Shown one piece after another: positions 16,649-24,424 of a stretch of DNA of 64,000 nt. This stretch comes from Actibacterium sp. 188UL27-1 (GTDB lineage Bacteria; Pseudomonadota; Alphaproteobacteria; Rhodobacterales; Rhodobacteraceae). The notes beneath the pieces were generated by a model. It saw only the letters and a list, made by a program, of their open reading frames with translations, was not told the DNA's origin and made no database searches. Location: contig NZ_JAFEUL010000015.1 of NCBI RefSeq assembly GCF_016901225.1, forward strand, positions 1 to 64,000, read 5' to 3'. The translations under genes and the position numbers were made by a program. Each line of letters begins with the position of its first letter. Within the stretch, counting starts at the first letter, position 1.

Positions 16649-17286
16649 CATTTCTACTTGGTTGCAACACCCGGGCCGCCGGGCAAGCCATTCTTACCAC
16701 CGGCGTCATGGTGCTTTTGTGGTGGGGCGTGATGCACGTCTTTGACCGGAACCGTTTCTTTGCCAAGCGTCCCGATGATATCTGGTCCTTCCTGATTGCC
16801 GGGCCCGATGCGGCCAGCCACAGGGTGACCCTTTTCGCTGCCCTGCTTTTGGTGCTGGCCCTGGGTCGCGGGGCAGTGGGCACCGTAACGATTGTGGCCA
16901 TCATGATCTTTTTCCCGACGATGGTGGCGTGCTTGCGAGGGTTGCGACAGACGCCGGGGCAGATTGTTGATGTCTTTGACAGCTATGCGTCAGGCCGCAT
17001 GCGGCTATTATTTTGGGCGCGTCTGCCGGCGATGTTGCCGGCCTTTTTTGCCTCTGCCCGCATGGCGGTGCCGGCAGCTGTGTTGGCGGCCACGACCGCC
17101 GAATGGCTTGCCACGGGCCGGGGGATTGGCAGCCTGATGGCGCTGACCGCCTCCACCTCGGATTACAACATGCTATGGAGCGCGGTGGTCGTGCTATCGG
17201 TCTTGGCGACGCTGGCTTATATGGCGGTCGAGCTGGTAGAGTGCCGGTTTCTCCGTCAATATGTCAGCGAACAGGTGAACCGATGA
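16645..17286 (+). pseudogene. ABC transporter permease 2 of the decayed importer, internally shortened
   Basis: 213 residues, GTG start overlapping the previous stop. The C-terminal half is a normal BPD_transp_1 domain (FFPTMVACLRGLRQTPGQIVDVFDSY, ARLPAMLPAFFASARMAVPAAVLAATTAEWLATGRGIG). In the N-terminal half the sequence jumps from PDDIWSFLIAGPDAASHR straight to VTLFAALLLVLALGRGAV, missing the 40-50 residues that usually contain the first permease helices of the domain. The frame is open, so expression is possible, but with dead partners it is probably non-functional. Confidence 0.6.
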
Positions 17287-18377
17287 CCACAACCGCAGTG
17301 CCAGACGGCTATTTTGCCATCCCGGGTGACATGTACCGCAAGACCGGTGGTTTCATTTATGAGCGGACCTTGCTTGAAACGCTGCAGGCCCTTGGCCTTG
17401 ATATCCGACATCTGCAACTTCCCGCGGGCTTTGCCGACCCGACCCCGGCTGAGATGACCCAAGCTATCGCCGATCTGGTGGCTTTGCCCGCTGACCGCCC
17501 GGTCATCGTTGACGGCCTTGTTTACGGTGCCATTGACCCGGCCGGTCTTGATCAAGTGCGCGCGCCGCTGATCGCCATGATCCACCATCCCCTGGGTCTG
17601 GAGGCGGGTTTGCCGCCAGAGCGCGCCGCGTTCCTGTTGCGTAACGAGGCGCAGGCCCTGGCTCGGGCCGCCCATGTCGTCGTGCCCAGCCCCCATACGG
17701 CGCAAACGCTGATCGATGATTTCGGAGTGCCTGGCGACAAGATCACCATTGCCCTGCCTGGTTTCATCCGGCCCACCGGGACAGCACAGCCCCAGAGCCC
17801 GCCCCTGATCCTGTCTGTCGGTTTGCTGGCAGAGCGTAAGGGGCATGACGTTTTGCTGGAGGCCCTGGCGCAGGTTGCGGATCTTGACTGGTGCGCCCAG
17901 ATCGTGGGGGGCGCCCATGACCCGCAGGTGGCGCAAAGCCTGCTTGTTCAACGCGACGACCTGGGCCTTCAAGACCGCGTCGCCTTTATTGGTACGCTTG
18001 ACAGTGACGCACTTGAGGCCCGCTACCGTGCGGCCACGCTCTTTGCGTTGGCCACCCGTTATGAAGGGTATGGCATGGTTTTTGGGGAGGCGATGACCCA
18101 CGGCCTGCCCATCGTCAGTTGCCGCGCGGGGGCGGTGCCCGACACTGTCCCCGCGGGGACAGGGCGGCTGGTTTCGGTGGATGCTGCGCCGGAATTTGCT
18201 GCGGCCCTGCGCGAGATCCTGACACAATCCGACACCCGCCAAGCGATGGCAGCGGCCTCTGGCAAAGCCGGTGCCGCCCTGCCCAGTTGGCAGGACACGG
18301 CGCGCATTATGGCGGCAGTTCTGGCACAGCATGGCGCAACACCGTTACAGGCTGGACAATCGCGGCCCTTGGGTTGA
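17283..18377 (+). CDS. Glycosyltransferase family 4 (GT-B) protein
   Basis: 364 residues, ATG overlapping the preceding stop (ATGA). The C-terminal GT4 domain is clear: ILSVGLLAERKGHDVLLEAL, IVGGAHDP, RVAFIGTLDSDALEARYRAA, then FALATRYEGYGMVFGEAMTHGLPIVSCRAGAVPD with the E-x7-E donor-binding motif. The N-terminal acceptor domain has GLVYGAID and MIHHPLGLE. No membrane anchor, so cytosolic or peripheral. Unlike the transporter genes before it, this gene is intact. It may glycosylate a lipid together with the membrane-enzyme operon at 10922-14345. Confidence 0.85.
   Translation: MTTTAVPDGYFAIPGDMYRKTGGFIYERTLLETLQALGLDIRHLQLPAGFADPTPAEMTQAIADLVALPADRPVIVDGLVYGAIDPAGLDQVRAPLIAMIHHPLGLEAGLPPERAAFLLRNEAQALARAAHVVVPSPHTAQTLIDDFGVPGDKITIALPGFIRPTGTAQPQSPPLILSVGLLAERKGHDVLLEALAQVADLDWCAQIVGGAHDPQVAQSLLVQRDDLGLQDRVAFIGTLDSDALEARYRAATLFALATRYEGYGMVFGEAMTHGLPIVSCRAGAVPDTVPAGTGRLVSVDAAPEFAAALREILTQSDTRQAMAAASGKAGAALPSWQDTARIMAAVLAQHGATPLQAGQSRPLG
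18146..18161. repeat. 16-bp perfect palindrome TGTCCCCGCGGGGACA, copy 2 (inside a gene)
   Basis: Lies in the glycosyltransferase reading frame, encoding Val-Pro-Ala-Gly-Thr as GTC CCC GCG GGG ACA. The copy in iolB encodes the same five residues with the same codons. Confidence 0.75.
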
Positions 18378-18412
18378 CCCTGCGCCCATCCACTGGGGCA
18401 AGGAGATTTCCC

Positions 18413-19231
18413 ATGAACCTGATGATCAAATCCACCGCTGCACTGATTTTCATGACCTCGCTGGCCTTGGCAGATGACCATTGCGCGGCTGGCAAGACAT
18501 TGAATGACGGCGTGCTGACCTTTGCCACCGGCAACCCGGCCTACTACCCATGGGTCCTCGACGATGCACCCGAAAGCCAGCAGGGGTTCGAGGCTGCGGT
18601 CGCCTATGCCGTGGCCGCCGAAATGGGGTTTGACGCAAGTCAGGTGGCTTGGGTCCGGTCCTCGTTCGACCAGGCGATCCAACCTGGCGTCAAGGATTTT
18701 GACCTCAATATGCAGCAGTTTTCGATCACGAAAGAACGCGATGCAGTGGTCGATTTCTCGGTGCCCTATTACTCCGCCGCCATGGCCGTTTTGACTCGCA
18801 AACCCGTGGTCGATGGCGGCGCCTCGGCGGATTTGACGTCACTCAAAAGGTTGATCTGGGGAGCGGATGCCAACACCACAGCCTTGCCGATGCTGAACCA
18901 GTTGATCGAGCCGGATAAGGACGCGCTGCTTTACGGCGACAACACCGATGTGGTGGAGGCAATGAAGGCAAATCAGATCGATGCCGCCTTGTTCGACTTG
19001 CCCACGGCCTTGTATCTGGGCGCAGTCGTGCTGGAGGATGGCGTGATCCTGGGCCAGTTCCCGGCGGATCGCAGCGAAAACCCCGATCAGTTCGGGATGC
19101 TGATGGAGGAAGGCAGCGCCTTGAAGGCATGCGTCGATGCGGCCCTGACGACGCTGACCGAAAATGGCGCCCTAGCCGCGATCGAGGCGGAATGGCTGCA
19201 ACGGACCACAGGCGTGCCGGTCATCGAATAG
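18413..19231 (+). CDS. Polar amino acid ABC transporter substrate-binding protein
   Basis: 272 residues starting at ATG 18413 with AAGGAG (18400-18405) upstream. The signal peptide is MNLMIKSTAALIFMTSLALA. The mature protein is a type-3 periplasmic binding fold: LTFATGNPAYYPWVLDD, GFEAAVAYAVAAEMG, DFDLNMQQFSITKERDAVVDFSVPYYSAAMAVLT, DVVEAMKANQIDAALFDLPTALYL. The specificity cannot be read. First gene of a complete ABC import operon with the next two genes (1-bp gap, then a 1-bp overlap). Confidence 0.9.
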   Translation: MNLMIKSTAALIFMTSLALADDHCAAGKTLNDGVLTFATGNPAYYPWVLDDAPESQQGFEAAVAYAVAAEMGFDASQVAWVRSSFDQAIQPGVKDFDLNMQQFSITKERDAVVDFSVPYYSAAMAVLTRKPVVDGGASADLTSLKRLIWGADANTTALPMLNQLIEPDKDALLYGDNTDVVEAMKANQIDAALFDLPTALYLGAVVLEDGVILGQFPADRSENPDQFGMLMEEGSALKACVDAALTTLTENGALAAIEAEWLQRTTGVPVIE

Positions 19232-19232
19232 C

Positions 19233-20054
19233 ATGTCCACAGCCCCTACGCGCCGCCAGATTTACGAGGCCACGCAACGCCGCCGGTCGCTGCTGATTGC
19301 AGCGGGATCCTCGCTGGCGGTGGTGCTGGCCTTGATCCTGCTGATCCCGCTCACCCCCGGCTGGCCAGCGGTCCAAAAGAGCTTTTTCAACGCGGAGGTC
19401 TTTGCCAAGACCTTCCCGGGCTTGCTTAATGCGTTTCTGATGGATGTCGCGATTTTCGCCTGGTGCGCGCCGTTGATCGCGGTCCTGGGCGTCGCGATTG
19501 CGCTGTGCCGCGACGTGCGGGCTCCGGCCCTTTATCCGCTGCGCCTGTTCGGGATGCTCTATACGGATATCTTTCGCGGCGTGCCGGTGATCCTTGTGAT
19601 TTATCTGATCGGCTTTGGCATTCCGGGATTGGGCCTGCCACGGCCCTGGAATTCCCCCTATATCTGGGGGTCGCTGGCGCTGATCCTAACCTATGCGGCT
19701 TATGTGGCAGAGGTCGTGCGGTCGGGTATTGAATCGATCCACCAAAGCCAGCGGGCGGCGGCGGCGTCCCTGGGTCTGACGCAAGCCGATACGATGCGCT
19801 TTGTAGTCTTGCCCCAGGCGATCCGCCGGGTGGTGCCTGCCAATATGAACCTGTTCATCGCATTACAAAAAGATGTGGCGCTTTTGTCATTCATTGGTCC
19901 GGTTGAGATTTTTCGCCAGGCCGGTGTCTACAAATCCCTGATGGCCAATTTCACACCCTATGTCGGGGCGGCGCTGATCTTTCTGGCGATCACCATTCCG
20001 GCGACGCGGTTGGCCGATCATTTGATGCAGAAGCAAGCGCGGGCACAAAGCTGA
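19233..20054 (+). CDS. Polar amino acid ABC transporter permease
   Basis: 273 residues with an N-terminal membrane segment (SLLIAAGSSLAVVLALILLIPL) and the His/Glu/Arg-type permease domain. The EAA loop reads IESIHQSQRAAAASLGLTQADTMRFVVLPQAIRRVVPANMN, ending with the family motif for ATPase contact. Only one permease gene is present, so it probably works as a homodimer. Start ATG is one base after the substrate-binding gene stop. Confidence 0.92.
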   Translation: MSTAPTRRQIYEATQRRRSLLIAAGSSLAVVLALILLIPLTPGWPAVQKSFFNAEVFAKTFPGLLNAFLMDVAIFAWCAPLIAVLGVAIALCRDVRAPALYPLRLFGMLYTDIFRGVPVILVIYLIGFGIPGLGLPRPWNSPYIWGSLALILTYAAYVAEVVRSGIESIHQSQRAAAASLGLTQADTMRFVVLPQAIRRVVPANMNLFIALQKDVALLSFIGPVEIFRQAGVYKSLMANFTPYVGAALIFLAITIPATRLADHLMQKQARAQS

Positions 20055-20782
20055 TGGCCAAGCTGGAGCTGCGCGGATTGAGCAAGAGTTTTGGTGCCAA
20101 TCCCGTCTGTCGCGGCATCGACCTGGATGTCGAGGCGGGGCAGATGGTATGCCTGATCGGGGCGTCGGGGTCTGGCAAATCGACGCTACTGCGTTGCCTT
20201 AACCTGTTGGAGCCCATCGATGACGGTGTGATCCGGTTGGATGGCCAGGATATTGCAGAGCCTGGCCTTGATCCCTTGCCGGTGCGGCGGCGCATCGGGA
20301 TCGTGTTCCAAAGCTATAACCTTTTTCCCCACATGACTGCGGTTCGGAATGTGATGCTTGCGCCCCACCGGGTCAAGGGCCTGAGCTTTGATGCGTTGCA
20401 ATCCCCGGTGACCGCCTTGTTCGACCGGTTTGGGCTGGCCGACCGGATGCTGCATTACCCTGATCAATTGTCGGGGGGACAGCAACAGCGCGTCGCCATC
20501 ATCCGCGCCCTGGCGATGGAGCCCGAGATCATGCTCTTTGATGAGATCACTTCAGCGCTGGACCCTGAACTGGTGGGCGAGGTGCTGGATGTCCTGCGCG
20601 CCCTGCGGCAGGAGGGCATGACCATGATCCTGGCCACGCATGAGATGGGTTTTGCGCGCGAGTTGGCCGATAAAGTGTGTTTCCTCGATATGGGCAAGAT
20701 CCTTGAAGAAGGGCCACCCGACCAGGTTCTGGGCAATCCCAGCCACGAGCGCACGCGCGCCTTTCTTGCGCGGGTCCTATAG
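20054..20782 (+). CDS. Polar amino acid ABC transporter ATPase (GlnQ-like)
   Basis: 242 residues. Full motif set: Walker A GASGSGKSTLLRCLNLLEP, Q-loop VFQSYNLFPHMTAVRNVMLAP, signature LSGGQQQRVAIIRAL, Walker B IMLFDEITSALDPELV and H-loop LATHEMGFAREL. Start ATG overlaps the permease stop by one base. The 3' end overlaps the convergent CDC123-like gene by 6 bp, so transcripts collide here. Confidence 0.94.
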   Translation: MAKLELRGLSKSFGANPVCRGIDLDVEAGQMVCLIGASGSGKSTLLRCLNLLEPIDDGVIRLDGQDIAEPGLDPLPVRRRIGIVFQSYNLFPHMTAVRNVMLAPHRVKGLSFDALQSPVTALFDRFGLADRMLHYPDQLSGGQQQRVAIIRALAMEPEIMLFDEITSALDPELVGEVLDVLRALRQEGMTMILATHEMGFARELADKVCFLDMGKILEEGPPDQVLGNPSHERTRAFLARVL

Positions 20783-21511
20783 GTCGGATGGCGGCGGCAG
20801 CCGGATGCGGAAGGTCTGGTCGAAATCGCCCTCGCGGTCCCATGAGAATAGACATGGATCGGTGCGCTTGTCGAAGGGGTTCAGCTCAATCAATTCAGTT
20901 TTGAAATCCCCTGGGGATGTTTCATGGACCGCGAGATCGACCACTACGTCATCGATATGGAGCACGGCCAGCACCTGATCGGCAAAATCTGCGAGCACCT
21001 GGGCCAAGGGGGCGTAATTGCGGGCAAGAGCCGGGAAAAGATCGCGGTGGTGGTACTGGCTGACGCCGGAAAAACGGCGGTCCTTGATGAACATTCGAAA
21101 TTCGGACCAGGGCGCCAGATCGCGCCAGTCGCGAAGGTGCAAAACCACCGGGTCGCCCGAGGTGACCATGACCTCAACCGCGCCCGCGACACGGGGGTCA
21201 GGCTGGGTTAACACGGCCAGCATCTGCTTGAGCGTGCGGGTGGGGAAATGGCACAAGGTGGACGCTTTCCAGCTGCAATAGCTCATCCGCGGCATCACAC
21301 CATTGTCGAAATCGGCCAACGCCGCCTCGATTTGTTCAAGCAGGGCGTCGCCAAAGAATGGCGGTTGGATCGGAGCATGTGCCGCACGGAAGGCGGGGGT
21401 GAAGCTGCCTAACACCCAGGCATCCGCCTCTTCCAGCGGCACTTCAACGGTGCGGGGCGCCAGCTCTTTTAGCTGCTCGGGCCACGCTTCGGGGAAGGTG
21501 GCGGAGGTCAT
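20777..21511 (-). CDS. CDC123/D123-like ATP-grasp protein
   Basis: About 244 residues. The match to the eukaryotic D123 family runs along the length: FPEAWPEQLKELAPRTVEVPL (N-terminus), GVMPRMSYCSWKAST (equivalent of the P-K-L-N-W-S-x-P-K-D stretch), WSEFRMFIKDRRFSGVSQYHHRD and the metal-binding end TELIELNPFDKRTDPCLFSW. Eukaryotic Cdc123 helps assemble eIF2; bacterial members are thought to be peptide or protein-modifying ATP-grasp ligases. There is no RimK or ligase substrate gene next door other than the T6SS toxin module on the same strand. A GTG at 21526 is an alternative start. Confidence 0.8.
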   Translation of the reverse strand: MTSATFPEAWPEQLKELAPRTVEVPLEEADAWVLGSFTPAFRAAHAPIQPPFFGDALLEQIEAALADFDNGVMPRMSYCSWKASTLCHFPTRTLKQMLAVLTQPDPRVAGAVEVMVTSGDPVVLHLRDWRDLAPWSEFRMFIKDRRFSGVSQYHHRDLFPALARNYAPLAQVLADFADQVLAVLHIDDVVVDLAVHETSPGDFKTELIELNPFDKRTDPCLFSWDREGDFDQTFRIRLPPPSDL

Positions 21512-21707
21512 GATCGGAAAGGACACCGGGGGCGAGCCTGTTCAGTTCAGCCGATGAACCGGCAACCTGTCTGATAGGGGGTGCGCTCTTGTCTGATCCG
21601 CCGTCGATCTGCTTTTCACCTGATTGTCCCCGCAACGTTCCCTGGGACAGTTATAGAAAGGCGGGGTCATGTTGTGACGTCTGGAATCCCTGACCAAACG
21701 TTTGGTG

Positions 21708-22280
21708 TCACAGCTTCAGATCGACGGCTTTTTCCAGGTTTATGGGGATCGCCCAGTGGTCATAGCCGATCTTGTCGGCGGTGTCGGTCAGGCTGGTCAC
21801 GAACGCGGTAAAGCTGCTGGCCTGGGGGAATAGTGCGGTCTCATCATTCCCATCCGTCCCCCACTTGGCATCCGTATGGATCCACAAAAAGACGCGCCCG
21901 TGGGTTTGGGGGCGCAGGGACAGCAGCACCTGCACGCCGCCGGGGTTTTCGGCGATCAGCAGATGCCGCGGCGGGGTGGCCGTACCATAGGTTTCTTCGC
22001 GTGTGTGGGCTGCGATTTCGGGCCAGCTGTAGAACACATCCAGAAATGTTGTCGGGTCGGTAATGCTGAGCCGCCCTGGCGGGATCGCCATCTGAAAGAC
22101 ATTCGGGTAAGGATAGCCGCCATCATGGGCTAAAAGGAAGGTCCGGTAGTCGTCGGGCAGTTTAAGGTCGTTGGCGGCTTCGAATGCCGCGATTTCCGCC
22201 AGATGGGTGTTCGGCGGCGGGAATTGATCATCCAAAGGTGCGATCACGGGTCGGTCATAGGTCGATGGATCAGAAGGCAT
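21708..22280 (-). CDS. SMI1/KNR4 (SUKH) family immunity protein
   Basis: 190 residues. The SUKH core is visible: LAEIAAFEAANDLKLPDDYRTFLLAHDGGYPYPN (the PxxYxxFLxxxNGG-type signature), then PTTFLDVFYSW, LLIAENPGGVQVLLSL and FLWIHTD. Proteins of this superfamily neutralise nuclease toxins. The ATG at 22280 has GGGAG eight bases upstream and the gene overlaps the toxin gene end by 11 nt, exactly the toxin-then-immunity order expected. Earlier in-frame codons exist, but they lie inside the toxin gene. Confidence 0.85.
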   Translation of the reverse strand: MPSDPSTYDRPVIAPLDDQFPPPNTHLAEIAAFEAANDLKLPDDYRTFLLAHDGGYPYPNVFQMAIPPGRLSITDPTTFLDVFYSWPEIAAHTREETYGTATPPRHLLIAENPGGVQVLLSLRPQTHGRVFLWIHTDAKWGTDGNDETALFPQASSFTAFVTSLTDTADKIGYDHWAIPINLEKAVDLKL

Positions 22281-23127
22281 CGGCATTGCTCCCATCGCCA
22301 TAAAGCGACGCGCCACCCATATGCGGGGTCGAGGCGCCGCCGCCGGTGGCATGAATATTCTTAGGCACCAGTTGCATGGTCGTCCCATCCTCGCTGTGAT
22401 GCCAAGTATGGTCGCGGGGGCGGCGCCAGTTTGGATCGCCCATTTGCTCTCGCATCGCTTTGTCGGCGTTGGTGAAGTCGGAGCTGGTATTGCCGCGCAT
22501 CGGGATTTCGACATTGCCGGCCGAATGGGGGCCGTAATCGGGAAACCCGTTATTATACGAAATCTCCGGCCCCCCATTGGCAGGTCGCCAGACCCCGTCG
22601 CCGCGTTCACCGCTGATCCATTCGCCATTATCGCCAGATTTGGGGGTGTTGTTGTATTGCGGGCCTTTCTTTGTTGCGGCGGCTTCGCGGCAGGCGCGGG
22701 ATCCGTCGCAGGCCGCAATCGCCTCGTCATAGGCGCGGCGATTGCGGATGGCGATGTCGTCCCAGTATTTGGCCGCGGCATCCTTGGTGCTTTGAAACGC
22801 GCGGCGCATGCCGGTCGTGGCAGTGTCGAGGGCGCGGCGAAAATCATTGAGCTTGTTGGCGATCCGCCCGGCCTTGATGGCGTCACCGCCCAGGGGCACG
22901 ATGCCCACCACATCAAAAAGGGCGCCACCCCAATCGCCTTTCCAGATTGACCGCCCCAGGGAGGCGATATCAGCGGCGGTTCCGGCCGGGGGCGGCAGGG
23001 CCCCCCCGGCGGCCAGTGCCGCATCGGTCGCCAGTTCACCGTATTTTTGGTTCAACTGACCCAGCTCATCATAGGCGGTGCGGGTCGTGTTCACATCGAC
23101 ACCTTCGTTTCGCAGGTAACCGCTCAT
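22270..23127 (-). CDS. Polymorphic toxin with C-terminal WHH (HNH/Endo VII) nuclease domain
   Basis: 285 residues. About 30-100 is a Gly/Ala-rich hydrophobic pretoxin-like region (GTAADIASLGRSIWKGDWGG, IVPLGGDAIKAGRIANKL). The C-terminal ~100 residues are a WHH-type nuclease: GFPDYGPHSAGNVEIPMRGN, then W242-H243-H244 followed by EDGTTMQLVPKNIHA and a final His-Met-Gly-Gly (H269). In this superfamily these His residues bind metal and cut DNA. No signal peptide, so delivery by the upstream VgrG/DUF4123 pair is the natural reading. No PAAR or RHS domain is fused. Confidence 0.85.
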   Translation of the reverse strand: MSGYLRNEGVDVNTTRTAYDELGQLNQKYGELATDAALAAGGALPPPAGTAADIASLGRSIWKGDWGGALFDVVGIVPLGGDAIKAGRIANKLNDFRRALDTATTGMRRAFQSTKDAAAKYWDDIAIRNRRAYDEAIAACDGSRACREAAATKKGPQYNNTPKSGDNGEWISGERGDGVWRPANGGPEISYNNGFPDYGPHSAGNVEIPMRGNTSSDFTNADKAMREQMGDPNWRRPRDHTWHHSEDGTTMQLVPKNIHATGGGASTPHMGGASLYGDGSNADAF

Positions 23128-23200
23128 GGCTGCCTCCCTTCATCCGTTGTCAATTCGTTCGCAAAATCAAAGACATATATCGTATGGATCATCGACCACC

Positions 23201-23611
23201 TTAGCCGTCCCGAGGGATCTGATCGGGATACCAGTAGCGGTCATCCGGGTTCATGACCGCATGGATCGCCTGTTCACGGGGCATGTCGTAAAATCCGTTA
23301 ATCTTGGCCGGGCCATCAAGACGCGGGTCCGTAGCAATCTGATGGAACCCGTCATGGGTAAAGAAATTTGGCCCGATCTTCCACATCAAGGTGACGAAAT
23401 GCATTTGCGAGGGCGTGTCCGTGATGCCGAATTGCTTGGCATAGCTGCGGCCCTGGATGGTCATCTCGCGCTTGCCCTCATCAGACAGCACGTCGTCGAA
23501 GTAATATTCGGGCACGTGGATCTTCATGAATTCCTCCACATACCATTCCGCAAAGGCCGCATCGCTATGAAGCGGCGCCATCATCTGGTTGCGCTTGATG
23601 CGTTCACACAT
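23201..23611 (-). CDS. Conserved-looking hypothetical protein of the T6SS module
   Basis: 136 residues beginning MCERIKRNQMMAPLHSDAAF, soluble, rich in aromatics (WYVEEFMKIHVPEYYFDD, MHFVTLMWKIGPNFFTHDGF, INGFYDMPREQAIHAVMNPDD). I know no domain name for it. It lies between the DUF4123 adaptor (11-bp gap) and the toxin (73-bp gap) on the same strand, so it may be a co-adaptor, a chaperone or a part of the toxin delivery complex. Confidence 0.65.
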   Translation of the reverse strand: MCERIKRNQMMAPLHSDAAFAEWYVEEFMKIHVPEYYFDDVLSDEGKREMTIQGRSYAKQFGITDTPSQMHFVTLMWKIGPNFFTHDGFHQIATDPRLDGPAKINGFYDMPREQAIHAVMNPDDRYWYPDQIPRDG

Positions 23612-23622
23612 TGCCGCGGGCC

Positions 23623-24321
23623 CTAGGGTTTGAAGGGATCCGCGGCATCGGCTTGGGCGATGATCGCGGCCACGTCGTCGTCTGAGGGTGGTTGGATCAC
23701 CAGGGGTTCCCCCCGTTTCATCAGATCAATCGCATCCTCGTTATAACGGCCCCTTTTGGTCTGGCTGTGGCGGATCAGGCGGGAAGGATCATCGGTATCT
23801 TCGGCAAAGACAGCCTCGATCCCGCGCATGAACCGGCTGAGTTGATCCGCGTCGAAAACCGGCAGATAGGTATTGAGATGTTCGGGGCGGTAATACTTGA
23901 AAAAATACAACTCACCCGTTTCATCCTCCACCTTGATAAATTTTTTCAACTGTGTTTTCAACCGATTGAGGGGAAGCCGCGAATGGATCGTGATGCCCCA
24001 GTTATTGCCGTAGCCGTCCGCCAGGAACCAGTCGAACGCGTCGCAGTGGCGGGTCAGTTCGACCAGCCAGGGTGCGACATCCTCCAGATCCTCTTTCGCG
24101 CGGCCATCGAACAGGCAGATCGCCGGGTCCGAGAACGCTTCGAGGCAAACCGGGATCTCCGCGCTTTGGGACGCATCCAAAAGCGCATAGGCGCGCAGGG
24201 GGGCTTCATCCTCGGCCCGTTGGTCGGCATCATCGTCAATCGGATCAAAAAGGACTGACTCAATGCCAAGGTCGCGCGCCTCCTGTTCGAGGGGCGGGCT
24301 CAGAAACTCCGGTAGATCCAT
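23623..24321 (-). CDS. DUF4123 domain protein, T6SS effector adaptor/chaperone
   Basis: 232 residues from the ATG at 24321, preceded by AGGAG. The DUF4123 core is seen as LRAYALLDASQSAEIP, APWLVELTRHCDAFDWFLADGYGNNWGITIHSRLPLNRLKTQLKKFIKV and LYFFKYYRPEHLNTYLPVFDADQLSRFM. DUF4123 proteins (TEC/Tap) load effectors onto a specific VgrG. It lies between vgrG and the toxin, matching the usual order and implying that the WHH protein is its cargo. Confidence 0.88.
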   Translation of the reverse strand: MDLPEFLSPPLEQEARDLGIESVLFDPIDDDADQRAEDEAPLRAYALLDASQSAEIPVCLEAFSDPAICLFDGRAKEDLEDVAPWLVELTRHCDAFDWFLADGYGNNWGITIHSRLPLNRLKTQLKKFIKVEDETGELYFFKYYRPEHLNTYLPVFDADQLSRFMRGIEAVFAEDTDDPSRLIRHSQTKRGRYNEDAIDLMKRGEPLVIQPPSDDDVAAIIAQADAADPFKP

Positions 24322-24424
24322 CAACGCTCCTCTCCCTTGAACCGGTCAACGGGCTGCGCGATGTAACGGACAGAGTGGTGACCGCAACTCGCGGTCATCT
24401 GGCGGATTGTCAGGATGCAGACCG

